Assembly (NCBI GenBank): GCA_030180135.1
Contig: CM058233.1
Span: 26,817,615 to 26,881,614 of the forward strand
Reading direction: 5' to 3'
DNA: 64,000 nucleotides
DNA from: Orychophragmus violaceus
Taxonomy: Eukaryota > Streptophyta > Magnoliopsida > Brassicales > Brassicaceae
A program made the position numbers and the translations under genes. Below are positions 44,307-55,327 of the stretch, piece after piece. The notes under the pieces are model-generated. The model had not been told where the DNA came from. It searched no databases and saw only the letters and a program-made list of their open reading frames with translations. Within the stretch, counting starts at the first letter, position 1. Each line of letters starts with the position of its first letter.

Positions 44307-45901
44307 TGGGGGTGTCCCGGGCCTATGGAAGGGCCCAGACTAATCCCCCAAGGGGAGGTGCAGCCCATGGATAGACCCTCTCTCCGGGTATTCAAATGGG
44401 CCGAAAGCAATGGGTCCATATCCATGTGGATGAGCAGAGGAGGCATTTTTGTTTCCGCCTGGGCTCGAACCCGGGTGGTTTCTAGCCACCACGAGCCCCT
44501 CAACCAGTTGGACTACCTCAACCGCTCTATTCTCTCTATTCTGGAACAGGTATGTGCTGGGTCTAGATAAAGGAAATGGATTGTACTTCATGTTCGTTAA
44601 GTCAGAAACAAAAACACCGGGTGGGTTACCGGCTCGACCCGTCCTAACCAGTTACTACAAGAGTGATAAATTCCGGTCGCGACCGTACGACCCCTATAAC
44701 GTATACACTAGTCCCAATGAAGCCATCCTCTGTCCCGACTCCTTCCAAAGTATGTACACTCAGGTGCTATGCGGCCTCCTTGACCGTCTCTCTGTCCTCC
44801 GCGTGGGCGTGGTTTTTTGCCTCTGGTCTCCTCCGTGCCATTCAATTCCTTCAGCTCCATTGGTCTCGCTTGGCTGACGACATCGAGTCAGGTTCTCTCG
44901 ACTCTGAGATAACGGACCGGTCTATAAGGCACTGCATGTCCGATATTCTCAAACCGGACCCTCATCTGGCGGAGTTCATTCGCCATGAGTGCGAGTCCGA
45001 AAATTGGGAATGAATCATCACCCGAATATGGCCCAACACTAAGTACCTTGATGTAATCGTAACTCGAGCAATGGCTCAGTATATCCCAACATTGGAATAC
45101 TATAGCGGTGGTCTTCCGATGGCTTGCACAATGTACGCTTCCTCCGAGTGTTACTTTGGTTTAAACCTTAACCCGATGAGCAAACCATCGGAAGTTTCAT
45201 ACACCATTATGCCCAACATGGCCTACTTCGAGTTCATCCCTCTCGGCGGTTCCAAGGCTGTTGAACTCGTTGATGTAAAGATCGGCCAAGAGTACAAACT
45301 CGTAGTCACGACCTATGCCGGTCTATGTCGATACCGAGTCGGTGACATCCTCAGAGTCACAGGATTCCACAATTCGGCACCTCAGTTTCATTTTGTGAGG
45401 AGGAAGAACGTACTCCTCAGCATTGATTCAGACAAGACCGACGAGTCTGAGCTTCAAAAAGCGGTGGAGAACACATCAAAGCTGCTTCTCAAAGAGTGTG
45501 GCATCCGCGTAGCGGAGTACACTAGTTATGCAAATACAAGCACGATCCCTGGCCACTACGTCTTGTATTGGGAGTTGTTAGTGAGCGACGGAGCGAGGCA
45601 GCCAAGTCATGAGACTCTGAATCGATGCTGCCTCGAGATGGAAGAGTCGTTGAACTCGGTGTACCGGCAATGCCGAGTCGCGGATAACTCGATTGGACCG
45701 TTGGAGATTAGGGTGGTTAGAAACGGAACGTTCGAGGAGTTGATGGATTACGCCATCTCAAGAGGAGCCTCAATTAACCAGTACAAAGTACCGAGGTGCG
45801 TGAACTTCACACCTATTGTGGAGCTACTTGATTCTATGGTTGTGACGGCTCATTGTAGCCCAGCTTTACCGCATTGGACGCCGGAGAGAAGGAGAAGATA
45901 A
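43476..45901 (+). pseudogene. GH3 acyl-acid amido synthetase pseudogene (group II, GH3.1-GH3.4-like)
   Basis: Near full-length. The family adenylates indole-3-acetic acid and joins it to amino acids, lowering free auxin. Exon 1 runs 43476-43898, a GT-AG intron 43899-44549, exon 2 44550-45901. Seen: motif I SSGTSAGERK, YYSGGLPMACTMYASSE, YRVGDILRVTGF, the C-terminal ISRGASINQYKVPRC, and the family-type end HWTPERRRR. Lesions: one extra A in the A run 43558-43561 shifts the frame after about codon 28; one extra T in the T run 44813-44818 shifts it again; a TGA at 45011-45013 replaces the usual Gly codon. Two lesions are homopolymer indels that could be sequencing errors, but the TGA is not of that kind. 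Downstream the frame is open for 276 codons, so loss is fairly recent. Confidence 0.9.
44271..44527 (-). mobile_element. tRNA-derived SINE in the GH3 intron
   Basis: The plus strand shows a run of 32 T (44271-44302) followed by 225 bp. On the minus strand the body starts GAGCGGTTGAGGTAGTCCAA (A-box region TAGTCCAACTGG) with a B box GGTTCGAGCCC at about 44463-44473. The TSD is TATTCTCTCTAT, 44259-44270 and 44528-44539. It ends 22 bp before exon 2, so it adds a T-rich stretch near the acceptor. Confidence 0.88.
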
Positions 45902-45978
45902 GGGCAGGCCCTTATTTTTTTCTTCGTGAAGTCAAGGTTTTAAATTGATAAGCGCTTTGGTATTGTAATATAATTAGA

Positions 45979-46010
45979 CTAGTATTCTGGCCCGTGTGTT
46001 GCACGGGCAT
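45979..46010 (-). other. Helitron 3' hairpin and CTAG terminus
   Basis: GGCCCGTGTGTTGCACGGGC at about 45989-46008 folds into a hairpin about 7 bases from CTAG, the position of Helitron termination signals. A similar hairpin, GTCCGTGCGTTACACGGAC (46213-46231), lies 220 bp inside and could be the relic of another terminus. Confidence 0.7.
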
Positions 46011-47829
46011 TGGATTTCAGTTCAATTAATTCAAATAACATTTTAAAGTATGACTAATCAAGACAACCATGCAATATAATATTCGATTTAAAAGGGTACT
46101 TTAAAGAAGTGTTACAGAGTCATATTTTGTGATTATATTTAACGAAACACATAAACATAAAAACTGGTCTAAAAGAATCAACTTCACATTCGATCGACAA
46201 AAAGTATTATGGTCCGTGCGTTACACGGACTATTGTTTATGTATTTGACGTTGTAATTTATTTGATAACGAAATACATCTTAAAATTGGTTTAAATAGAC
46301 ATGTGGAAGAATGTAGTTACTATTTTAAGTATATTTTTTTGTTTGGTTTTAATACACGATAACTTAGGAGTCTTTTTGTAATATGATTTAGGTTTAAATA
46401 TGTTTTAGAGAGACATACGGACCAACGGATTCGCATCTCATAATCATCCAAAAATGATTGGAATATAGTTTTTCGTGGTTTCATTTCCTAAATCAAAGTC
46501 CATTTTTTGTGGTAGATTTTATCTATTTTATTTGTATCTATTTTTAATTTTTAAAAATCTATTGTTATATATTTTTTAGTTGTGAACTCACTGAAATGAA
46601 TGACCACTTATTTAGGTAAATAATTAGATTTTTATTTTATGATATAATACTTTTTTTTAAATTAATTTAAATAGGTATTGAATGTGGATATTAATGTATT
46701 TGTGTATGTCATTTTAAAATTTTCATTCTTATCTTACATAAAAAGTTTTATATTTATTTAGAGAGATATAGTGTTTCATGTTGTTTTTCTAGAGATTCAC
46801 TGTCTTGCGTAGCGTACATATGCGCAGAGTTCATATTATATTTGTAAGTTTCATATATTTTTAATTGTTATATATGCGAAGTTTTTCTTACATTTATTAG
46901 TTTATATTTTTAAATTGTTATATTATTTAGTATATATTGTTTGTGTGTTTTTCTTTTAGTAATATAATATTGTTTCGTTCGATTTTCCAACCATATCATC
47001 CATAAAAACTCTAAATTGTTTTATCTATTTCTATTTTTAATGAAAATTACTTGTTTTTTTGTATGCAGTCGTATTTAAAAATATTGATTCTTGTTATATA
47101 GAATTGATAACATTATAGGGAGACAATTTAAAATAGATATTTACAGTAAAAAAATACTTAAATCTTTATGTGAAAAGTGATTTGATATATATAAGTTTGG
47201 CAGTGCACAGAATGCATAAAGTTTACTGTTTGAAACAAAAATAATACACGGTGATATTAACCCCGTGATATGGACGGTGATATTTTTTGCATTCATCTTA
47301 TTTACATAATTTTTTTTGGTTTAAGATCAAAAATACAGACTTCTCTTCCACTTATCATATATTCTATTAAAACTTCTAAATCATTTTTCAAATTCCACAA
47401 CGATGATAATTACTTCAATTTTTTATGTATACATTTACGTAGCTAAAAGCCTAAAACTTGAGCATATAACAGAAGTCTTTGCTAAGCTTGTTGTTTCTAG
47501 AGTAACATGTCTTATCTAAAACCATTTCCAATCAGCAGGATACATGAATAATGTTGAGCTTTGCAATCTGAAATGTAACACAAAACTTGTTACATCAAGA
47601 ATAGATATTCTTCTTTACGCAATCGCAGAGGTACAAAGATTGATGACATTTGTTGATTACCTGATAAAACCCCACAGAATTCACATAAGACTGGCGTTCG
47701 TTTCAACTATGGAGAAGTTTGCAAACAGAAACATTGTCTAACAGAAACATAAATGGTTTGATAGAAACAAAGAACTCACATTACATAAGCTTGAAGCCAC
47801 TGTCTGTAATCAGCCATAAACATTAGTGT

Positions 47830-48225
47830 TTATGGTTTTAGAGGGAACCTCCACTGTCTGCAATAACAACTTTGCTCTTAGGAGTTCCACTTTGCTTCCC
47901 TTCAGCTTCGATTTTGTAGATAACATCCATTCCTTGCATCACTTTCCCAAACACCATATGATTTGCCATCTAACCAGCTTGTTGTCACTGTCGTGATGAA
48001 AAACTGTGAACCGTTTGTGTCTTCTCCAGAGTTTGCCATCTAAAGAAAACCCGCGTCCATTCACATTTCAAACCATCAGCCTTCACACAACTTATGAAAC
48101 TTTCTAATATTATTGCTAAACTTGGCTAAACAAAATGATAATCACCTGGTCCAGTGTGCGTCAGCTTGAACTTATCATCTGCAAACTTCTGACCATGGAG
48201 TTGTGGGTTGAGACTAATAAGCTGT
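47830..48225 (-). pseudogene. Captured cyclophilin (peptidyl-prolyl isomerase) fragment
   Basis: On the minus strand, FADDKFKLTHTGPG lies at 48195-48154. After an intron-like gap come GEDTNGSQFF (near 48035-48005), ITTVTTSWL, and then GKVMQGMDVIYKIEAEGKQ and SGTPKSKVV (to about 47870). A 1-2 bp indel near 47975 disrupts the join. These are the C-terminal two-thirds of a cyclophilin. The N-terminal part is absent. Confidence 0.75.
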
Positions 48226-48429
48226 AACAAAAGAAAAACAATAAATGCATGTTCACAGTAGCAACAATGTCTTAAGTTCATATTTATCTAGGTGTTACTT
48301 GGTTAAGTTTAAAGATTACATTTTATAACAAACTCATATTGTTAAACAAAGATTAAGTTTCATTCAATATCAGAAAAAGAAATATAAAATAAAGAGGGTC
48401 TTTGACCTGTAACTTAGTTGAACTGAATC

Positions 48430-48845
48430 ATGAGTCAAATCACTTACCTTTCGCAACTGTACTTATTGTTGTCATCTAAAATCTTTTGCTTAAAGAACCT
48501 CTGCATTGATTCCTTCACTGAGTTAGTATCCAAAATTTCAAGACTGAGATCCATGATTTCATCCACTTTATTAGACTCCACACCTCTTGGCAAACACTTT
48601 ACATGGCTCTGCAGAGCACCACCAAAACAATGCTTCACCACAGTATTGCTGTTAATGGGCTCATCACCTTTTATTAGCATCTTCTTTAGGCGGAGAGACA
48701 TATTGTGGCATGCATCAATCACATATCGCAAGAACTCATGAGCATCTTCTTGACGTCGAAACTTAAAATGCTCGGCAAATTTTTTGAGACAGCTTAAAAG
48801 ATAAAACCATCTAAACCATCCAGAGGCATCTGAAAAGAGAGAAAA
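48430..48845 (-). pseudogene. Captured ubiquitin-specific protease (UBP) fragment
   Basis: A minus-strand exon ends at a donor AAG|GTAAGTG (about 48450). It encodes the USP segment with QEDAHEFLRYVIDACH, NTVVKHCFGGALQSHVKC and EIMDLSLEIL. This lies between the Cys and His boxes of the UBP catalytic domain. The catalytic Cys and His boxes are missing. It resembles Arabidopsis UBP23 from memory. The CxxC after VKC has changed (VKCLPRG), removing a Zn-binding Cys. Confidence 0.75.
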
Positions 48846-48899
48846 CGGGATCATAAAAATTGATCCGGATTTATATCACATGTTACTAAAGATGATTAA

Positions 48900-49327
48900 A
48901 AATCTATAAAATCGAATTACCTTCAACAAAAACAATGATCAGGAGAAGTAACTTATATGGGGAGAGTTGATAATCTATTTTTGTGATTGGTATAAAATGA
49001 GAATGGAGCTGTGTCGATAGTTATGGAGAAACTGAAAAAGAAAAGAAGTGGGGAACGTGAGTGGTGGAGGAAAATAATGGAGCAGTTATAATTATTGAAG
49101 ATCACGTAGCAAAACAGTTTCTAAAATCACATTTTCTTTTTACTGTAGATAAATATGATAGAAATAATTTTCCTATTAGAAAACAAATATTTGAAAATAT
49201 AAAAATCTCTAATACCTTATTGATCTTTTATTAGAGTATTTCAAACCGAATATAAAACATCATATTAGAAGTGAGTTGATTACTCACCTGAAGAACGATG
49301 AGTTATAAGGTGTGAGATCTTTTTCAT

Positions 49328-49401
<74 letters not shown>

Positions 49402-51060
49402 AGAATCTAATCCGCTTGACCTACATGAAATTCAGAAGACAAATATTCAGATCCTATTTTATGAAAATATAACATTTCAACATATCAAGCAAGAATTCAG
49501 ATAACATGTCATTCTGTAGACCACATTTTTTAAGCAAGAACTCAGAACATCATAAATTAAAGAATTAGCAAGACGACAGACAATCGTTCTACTAATATTC
49601 ACAAAAATTAATGATAGAATCCACCTAGCAATCAGTCTAAACTATAAGGTTACTACTAAAAATAGAGATGAATAATACTAAAAGAATGCTTAGAAATTTC
49701 TCATGTATTGAAACTATAATCAGCGATGAACCACTAAGTTCATGTTAAAGAAGAAACACAGTTAATACTTATATGAGGAATTATAGGTGATGAGGTCAGA
49801 TATCTTCTTCATGGTTTCTGACAACCATGTTAAACTCAAAACCCACTTCTCATTTGTGTTCTCTAGACGAATGAACATCTGAAAATAAGATAATACATAA
49901 GCAGAACATTTACAATAACACAATAAAATCCTGCGAAATCAATGATTTTTTTTAGTTCAGTTTACCTTTTCATATAAACCACCAAACTGAGAATGAACCC
50001 AACCTTTACTATGTTCTCTGCAATTACACAATGAAATTAACGAAAAGAAAAGGACAAAAAACAGGTTTGAATGTCTAACACAGAAGAATTTCTTCACCGG
50101 TTTCAAACCTGCGACGACAATCAGAGATGGGGGTAAGGGTTTTGAAGATTCACAGCTATAATAGATAGATAGATAGAGGAAGACATACCTGAATCAGTCG
50201 GTTTGTAGCTAGTTTTGCCTCATGTTTTTTTCAATCTCACCTCAGTGACCAGATGCTTGATGGTTTTAACGATGATATTGCTCACGCAGATCTGCATCAG
50301 TGATAAACCAAGGATAAAATTAACAATAAACTGAGGGAAGAGTTAAAATTGAAAGGAAATCAAACTGGGAAATTATCGACGAACCGTAATAGGATGTTCT
50401 TCAGAGGTTTATAGACTGCAACAAACCAAAAAGGGGTTAGGGTTATGAAAATTCATGAAGATAATCGAGCAGGCGATTGAATAAAAACATGAATCAAAAC
50501 GTCGGTGGATGATTCGACTTCAGGTTGTTGTTGAGAATTGAAGAGCAATGGCAATATATTTCCCGATTTTTATAGATTCCCAAATACCTAAAAATTGCAG
50601 ATAAACAAACTCAAAGACTTTGATTCGTATCAAACATAAAATCAATCGAGATGAAAGAATTTGTTAATCGAAGAGAGAAGATTGATTTCTTACCTGGAAA
50701 CTGTGAGATGGAGAGCTCGGACTTCTTCGATGGCGAGGAGACGACGTTGAGAGAACTGAGATTAGGTCATAGGAAGAAAAAAAATGAGTAGTAACGAAAA
50801 GAAGAAACTGAAAAACTCCCCCTTGCAAATTCATAAAGTTAATAGAGGAGGTGGTTGAATTAAACTGGAAATCGGTGACCTTGAAACGGTGAGAGAAGGA
50901 GAACTGCAACTTTGATGGCGATGGTTTTTAAAGAGAAAGGGGGAGAGACATTTTGCGTGAAAAAGTGAGAGAGACGAAAAAAATGACGGAATAGTCACCA
51001 AAAATCAATTTTAGAATAGTCACCAAAATTGGTTGACACGTCAACATAATGGGATGTTCT
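48900..51060. other. Helitron interior with no identified gene
   Basis: Short AT-rich segments with exon-like islands (for example 50150-50300 and 50690-50920), but no domain I can name. They may be further captured pieces or UTR sequence. Confidence 0.4.
49330..49399. repeat. Compound microsatellite (TC)n(AT)n
   Basis: About 20 TC units followed by about 14 AT units. Confidence 0.95.
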
Positions 51061-51116
51061 GATTGGAGGAGGTGAGATAGTTTCTCTCACATGACTTCTC
51101 AATTATATTAATTAGA

Positions 51117-51540
51117 TTCCTTGCTGGTGATTTAGTTTTTTTTCTTTTTCATCTGGTTTGTTTTTTTCCATGTGGATTCTGTGTGTGTAATTTGTTTTCT
51201 CTTTCTATTTGGGACCAAAAATTTCCTGAGTAGAGAAGTTTTTATATTCCCAAAGACCATATCTGTTTTGATGGAAATTAATGTCATTCAGTCAGTAAAT
51301 TTGTTGGAAGATTGTCGCTCATTATTTTCTACTTACTTATATTTCCACAGTTAATTTTCATGAGAGAAATATAGCAAAATATTAGTTGAACTTCGTGAAG
51401 TCGCTATGAAGTTGCTGAACCGAGAAGGGAACCAAGTAACCAACCCAGGATTCATAGGCTCCTTCTTAAGATTTGATATTGGCAAAGAAAATATTTAGAG
51501 AAGTACAAGTTCGATTGCAGGCAAATGAGCCCTCTCCTAC
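51117..51540. other. Short spacer between Helitron and Tat element
   Basis: AT-rich to 51360, then a segment (51390-51540) of unclear origin. No gene is visible. Confidence 0.5.
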
Positions 51541-51545
51541 CAAGA
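51541..51545. repeat. TSD CAAGA (left) of the Tat-type element
   Basis: CAAGA recurs at 59130-59134 after the right LTR. Confidence 0.85.
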
Positions 51546-52068
51546 TATTAGAGGTGGGATTAGCACCCCTCTAAAAACCGGCACAATAACATAAATGTCC
51601 AACAGAGATTTGCCCTGAAGAAAATGAAGGTCCGCCAAGGTTGAAGGAGCTCGGCAGATATCGAAGAAGCCCGGCGAATGTACTTGTCGACCTGTAAAAC
51701 AGAAGAGGATAAATATTAAATTAACATTTATTCCGAATAGGATAAGGAGAGAATATCCATAAGGAAATATTCTAATTATTATTTTGTAAAGAATTTCAGA
51801 GAGAATCTAGGAAAAAAGCATAGATCCTTTGATATAAATATCATTTTCTTGCGCGGGAAAAGACTAAGTTCACAATTCATACACATATACTCACGAAAAA
51901 CCCTAGAGCTAGCGATCATCGATCGATTCCGGCTCGATTTCATAATAAGACTAGATTTTCTGGTCTAAACCCGTTCTTACTTTTTAATTCTTATTTAATC
52001 TCATATTCAAGTCCCTAATTTCTATTCGATTTAATAAATTGAATATTGTTTGATTTCCTGAATCAACA
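51546..52068 (+). repeat. 5' LTR of the Tat-type element
   Basis: Starts TATTAGAGGTG (the 3' copy has TGTTAGAGGTG) and ends ATCAACA. It is clearly alignable to 58595-59129, with a number of substitutions and small indels. Confidence 0.88.
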
Positions 52069-52070
52069 AT

Positions 52071-52088
52071 TGGCACCATATGTGGGGA
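52071..52088 (+). promoter_or_regulatory. Primer binding site candidate
   Basis: TGGCACCATATGTGGGGA two bases after the LTR. It has the TGGCRCC...GGGGA outline of the tRNA-Asp-type sites common in Tat/Athila elements. The exact tRNA is not certain. Confidence 0.6.
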
Positions 52089-52168
52089 CTTTGGATATTC
52101 TGATTAACTAAATAAAAGGCTAGCAATGAACGAGTCACCGCCCTCATCTCAAGAGATAGCGACGAACG

Positions 52169-53580
52169 GTGCATGCGACATCACCAACACCACTACGGGG
52201 GCGGGGGGAAGGCTACCAGCCTGATCCAACCCAACAAGGCGATGGAGTACGCGACACGTCAAACACAGCGCCACGAAGTGACGTGCCACCGCCTGGAGGC
52301 TCAAGCGCTACGATCATACCCACGACGAGGCCAGCGAACGCATCAGGCGACATAGAGCCACCACCAAGATCGGTGCGCATGAACACCACGATACCAACCA
52401 GCAGAATCAAAAACTCGACCACAATGGAGCTGCTTCACACGCTACTAAACCGAGTGGAAAATCTGGACAGAACTGCGAACGAGCGTATCACTGCAATCGC
52501 CGATCAACTAAACCTGCATCGCGACAGCTTGCGAAGACGTCAAAGTGCACCCACAGTGGAACGGACCCCGGAGGAAGTACCACCGACCAACCGGCGTCTC
52601 TTCCCGGAGGTACCTCAGAGGACTATTAGATCGATGGTCAATCCAATTAAAATTACGACAACTCCAGATAATTTAGCACCGGCGCCCAATGACCAGCTCG
52701 CGGCCATACTAAGCCAAATCCAGGAACTAAGCTCTAAAGTTCATCGTGCAGCAAGCTCGGCCCTAGAGCTCAGACGTGTCCTAGAACAAGTGCAGCAGAC
52801 ACCCTTCATGGCTCAGATCATAAACGCCAGAATCCCGCGCATTGATAAAGTAAAATTTCCCCTCTATGAAGGAAAAACTGATCCCAGTAAGTTCATGACC
52901 GCCTTCATGATAACGATGAGCCGTAACAGATTCACCGACGAGGAAAGAGATCCGGGATACTGCCAGCACTTCGTAGAAAATCTCAGATGAATAGCCCTCA
53001 CCTGGTTCTCGCGACTCAAAACATGGTCGATAGATAGCTTCCAGGAACTCTCAGAACTGTTCCTAAAGAATTATCCACTCTTCATCACACCCGAGTTGTC
53101 GGATGCCGACCTATGGGACCTTGAACAAAGACAAGATGAACCCCTGAAAGATTTCATCGATCGATTCAAAGAAATCGTGTCCAAAATAAATGTGGACGAC
53201 AGCGCAGCTAGTGGAGCACTTCGGAAAGGACCCCTGCACGCTCGGCTTTCAGGACAGACCTAAAACTTAACAAGCCCACATCCTTGGAGGACGCGTTGCA
53301 CAGAGCAGTAGCATTCATCAAACTAGAGGAAGAAGATGCGATATTCTCTAAAAAGCAGTCAAGATTAGCCAAAAAAGCTCATACAACAAAAGAGAAATCA
53401 AAAATCGATTCCCAGGACATCGGCAGCAAGACCTTCGCCATTGCATACACCCCCCAAGGATGGGATAAGTTCGGCCGAAGCCAACCGCGCTCGGAAGAAG
53501 CCAGCGACGACCGACCATACTGCGAGTACCACAAGAAACACTCTCATAATACCGCAGAATGCCGGAATTTAGCCGAGTAG
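52169..53580 (+). pseudogene. Tat-type Gag, degraded
   Basis: An open frame (52169-52990) carries a Pro/Ser-rich N-terminus and the start of the retrotransposon Gag domain. It stops at TGA (52988-52990). The same frame then continues IALTWFSRL, the Gag core, to a stop near 53262. A frame change leads to 53284-53580, which ends in the knuckle variant CEYHKKHSHNTAEC (CX2HX4-like), common in the Tat group. At least two stops and one shift make it non-coding. Confidence 0.82.
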
Positions 53581-53996
53581 CTGCTGGATGAGTATCGGAA
53601 AGGGAGGGTAATCAATCCCGAGCGAGGTGACCGATGACCCAAGGGCGGCAACAACAGACAAGAAAATCAAGAAGGAACCCCCAGGGAAGAACCAGAGGGA
53701 CGAGCTTAGGAGACAGAGCCCAACAGGCGCCCCGGGACAAGGATGACGAGGGACGAGCCGCCCCACAGCCTCGTCGTAGAATCAATACGATAATGGGCGG
53801 GCTTCAGCTCTGCTCAGACTCGGTGCGATCTATAAAAGAATACAGTCGAAAGACCACAACAACTAAGCACAACCCGCACCCAATCGAGGAGGGTGTACCT
53901 CTGTCATTCACTGAGGCGGACGCAATCAGAGTAGACACACCGCACAACGACCCTCTGGTGGTCGAAGTCTTGATCAGGGATTGAGAGATCTCCCGC

Positions 53997-54452
53997 GTGC
54001 TCATCGACACAGGAAGCTCGGTGGACGTAATCTTCAAAGAAGCTCTCGAAAAGGCAGAATTCAAAAACCTGCGCGTCAAGCCAAAAGTTCAACCACTAAG
54101 CGGGTTCGATGGTTACCAGACCATGACTATTGGCACGGTCAAGCTCCGTATCTACGTCGGCGGAATAGTAACAATGACGAAGTTCATCATAGTCGACAAA
54201 CCAGCCATCTACAACGCCATCTTAGGAACACCTTGGCTACACGCCATAAAAGCAATGGTCTCAACATACCACCAGTGCGTCAAGTTCCCGACTCCAAACG
54301 GAATACATACACTAAGGGGCGATCAGACCACATCAAGGCTATGCTTTATATGCAAACGAAAACTTCGCTACCCCTCCGAACCAAAAGGAAAGAGAAGAAT
54401 CGTACCAGGGCCACCCAACAGAGGAAGGGCGCCTCGACAAGACCAGGCTTAG
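53997..54452 (+). CDS. Retroviral-type aspartic protease of the Tat element
   Basis: Contains VLIDTGSSVDVIF (catalytic Asp, residues 1-13 from the ATG), the flap-like YVGGIVTMTKF, and AILGTPWLH near residues 76-84. This is the usual protease pattern of plant gypsy elements. In the family it cleaves the Gag-Pol polyprotein. Upstream linkage to Gag is broken (stop at 53982-53984). No RT follows. Confidence 0.8.
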   Translation: MLIDTGSSVDVIFKEALEKAEFKNLRVKPKVQPLSGFDGYQTMTIGTVKLRIYVGGIVTMTKFIIVDKPAIYNAILGTPWLHAIKAMVSTYHQCVKFPTPNGIHTLRGDQTTSRLCFICKRKLRYPSEPKGKRRIVPGPPNRGRAPRQDQA

Positions 54453-54769
54453 GCTCAAAAGCCAACTTAAGTCGCGTTTTTCATATAAAAAAAGAAAGAA
54501 AAAAGACATTACCTTGTGTAATATGAACTACGAATGACTTGATCCTCGTCTTCAGGGTACGTAGGCAACTCTATCCAGAGTGCAGTTGTAAATCAATAAA
54601 AAAACCTTTGTAAAAAAAATCCCTTCTCAACGCGCAATAACGATCACCTTCCCCAAACGACAAAGACTATGATCTTAAAGGTGTAATTGGCACAAAGAAA
54701 AGCCGGGAATCGCACCCGCAACCTATCTCAGACGGACTAAATAAGCCGACCTGTCTCGCATAGTCGATC

Positions 54770-54965
54770 CCGAGTTAGGAAAAATCCGAGTCTTCACTCG
54801 ATGAATACAAATACCAGAGCTCCGCTCGACGAAACTTATCCTAGTCTTCACTCGATGAATACAAATACCTGAGCTCCGCTCAACGAAGCTTAGCCGAGTC
54901 GTCACTCGATGAATACGAAGTATCCGAGCTCCGCTCAACACAACTAAGCCAAGTTCCCACTCGAC
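54770..54965 (+). repeat. Tandem repeats of about 55-60 bp
   Basis: The phrase CACTCGATGAATACAAATACC followed by a GAGCTCCGCTC word is repeated from 54797, 54850 and 54905, with a degraded fourth unit at about 54957. GAGCTC-rich relics continue to about 55110. It sits between protease and the antisense gene, the hypervariable 3' region of Tat elements. Confidence 0.75.
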
Positions 54966-55327
54966 GGAAATAAAACTTCTAGTCAAAGTACAAAAGCCCG
55001 AGCTCTGCTCAACGAGATAAACTGGGCCTCAAATCGACATAAACAAAATCCTTATTCAAGAAGCGAAGATACCGAGCTCCGCTCGATAAATCAAAATCGA
55101 GTTTCCACTGGAAAAGAAAACCCTTATGCGCTAAGGCACGAAACTGAATAGAGCCAAGCTCCAACCTACAATAAAAAAAATTCCCAAATCCTTAAAAAAG
55201 AGATTTGAAGATAAGAGAATAACTCGATTAAAATGGCACGACAACAGTCTTCTCAGACCACGTCACCACGAAAATCAAAAGCAAAGGGTGCTCGCCCAAA
55301 AAGGAATAATCCAATCTAAAAGTTCCG

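Larger units (their letters stand above)
45979..51116 (-). mobile_element. Non-autonomous Helitron (5.1 kb) with captured gene fragments
   Basis: Minus strand: 5' end TCTAATTAATATAATTGAGA at 51116, followed by AAGTCATGTGAG as in Arabidopsis ATREP-type Helitrons. The 3' end has a hairpin GCCCGTG...CACGGGC and then CTAG at 45979-45982. The flanks are A (45978) and T (51117) on the plus strand, the expected AT target with no TSD. No Rep/helicase is present. The interior contains cyclophilin and ubiquitin-protease fragments with intron borders. It lies 77 bp downstream of the GH3 pseudogene. Confidence 0.75.

Noticed and set aside
44267..44503. Short frames on both strands in the GH3 intron, and a tRNA-like B box
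   Set aside because: They are part of the SINE. The tRNA-like region is its promoter, not a functional tRNA gene.
46213..46231. Second Helitron terminus at the GTCCGTG...CACGGAC hairpin
   Set aside because: No CTRR follows at the right distance on the minus strand. Treated as a possible relic only.
54723..54986. Repetitive 87-codon minus-strand frame
   Set aside because: It only translates the tandem repeats in the Tat element.
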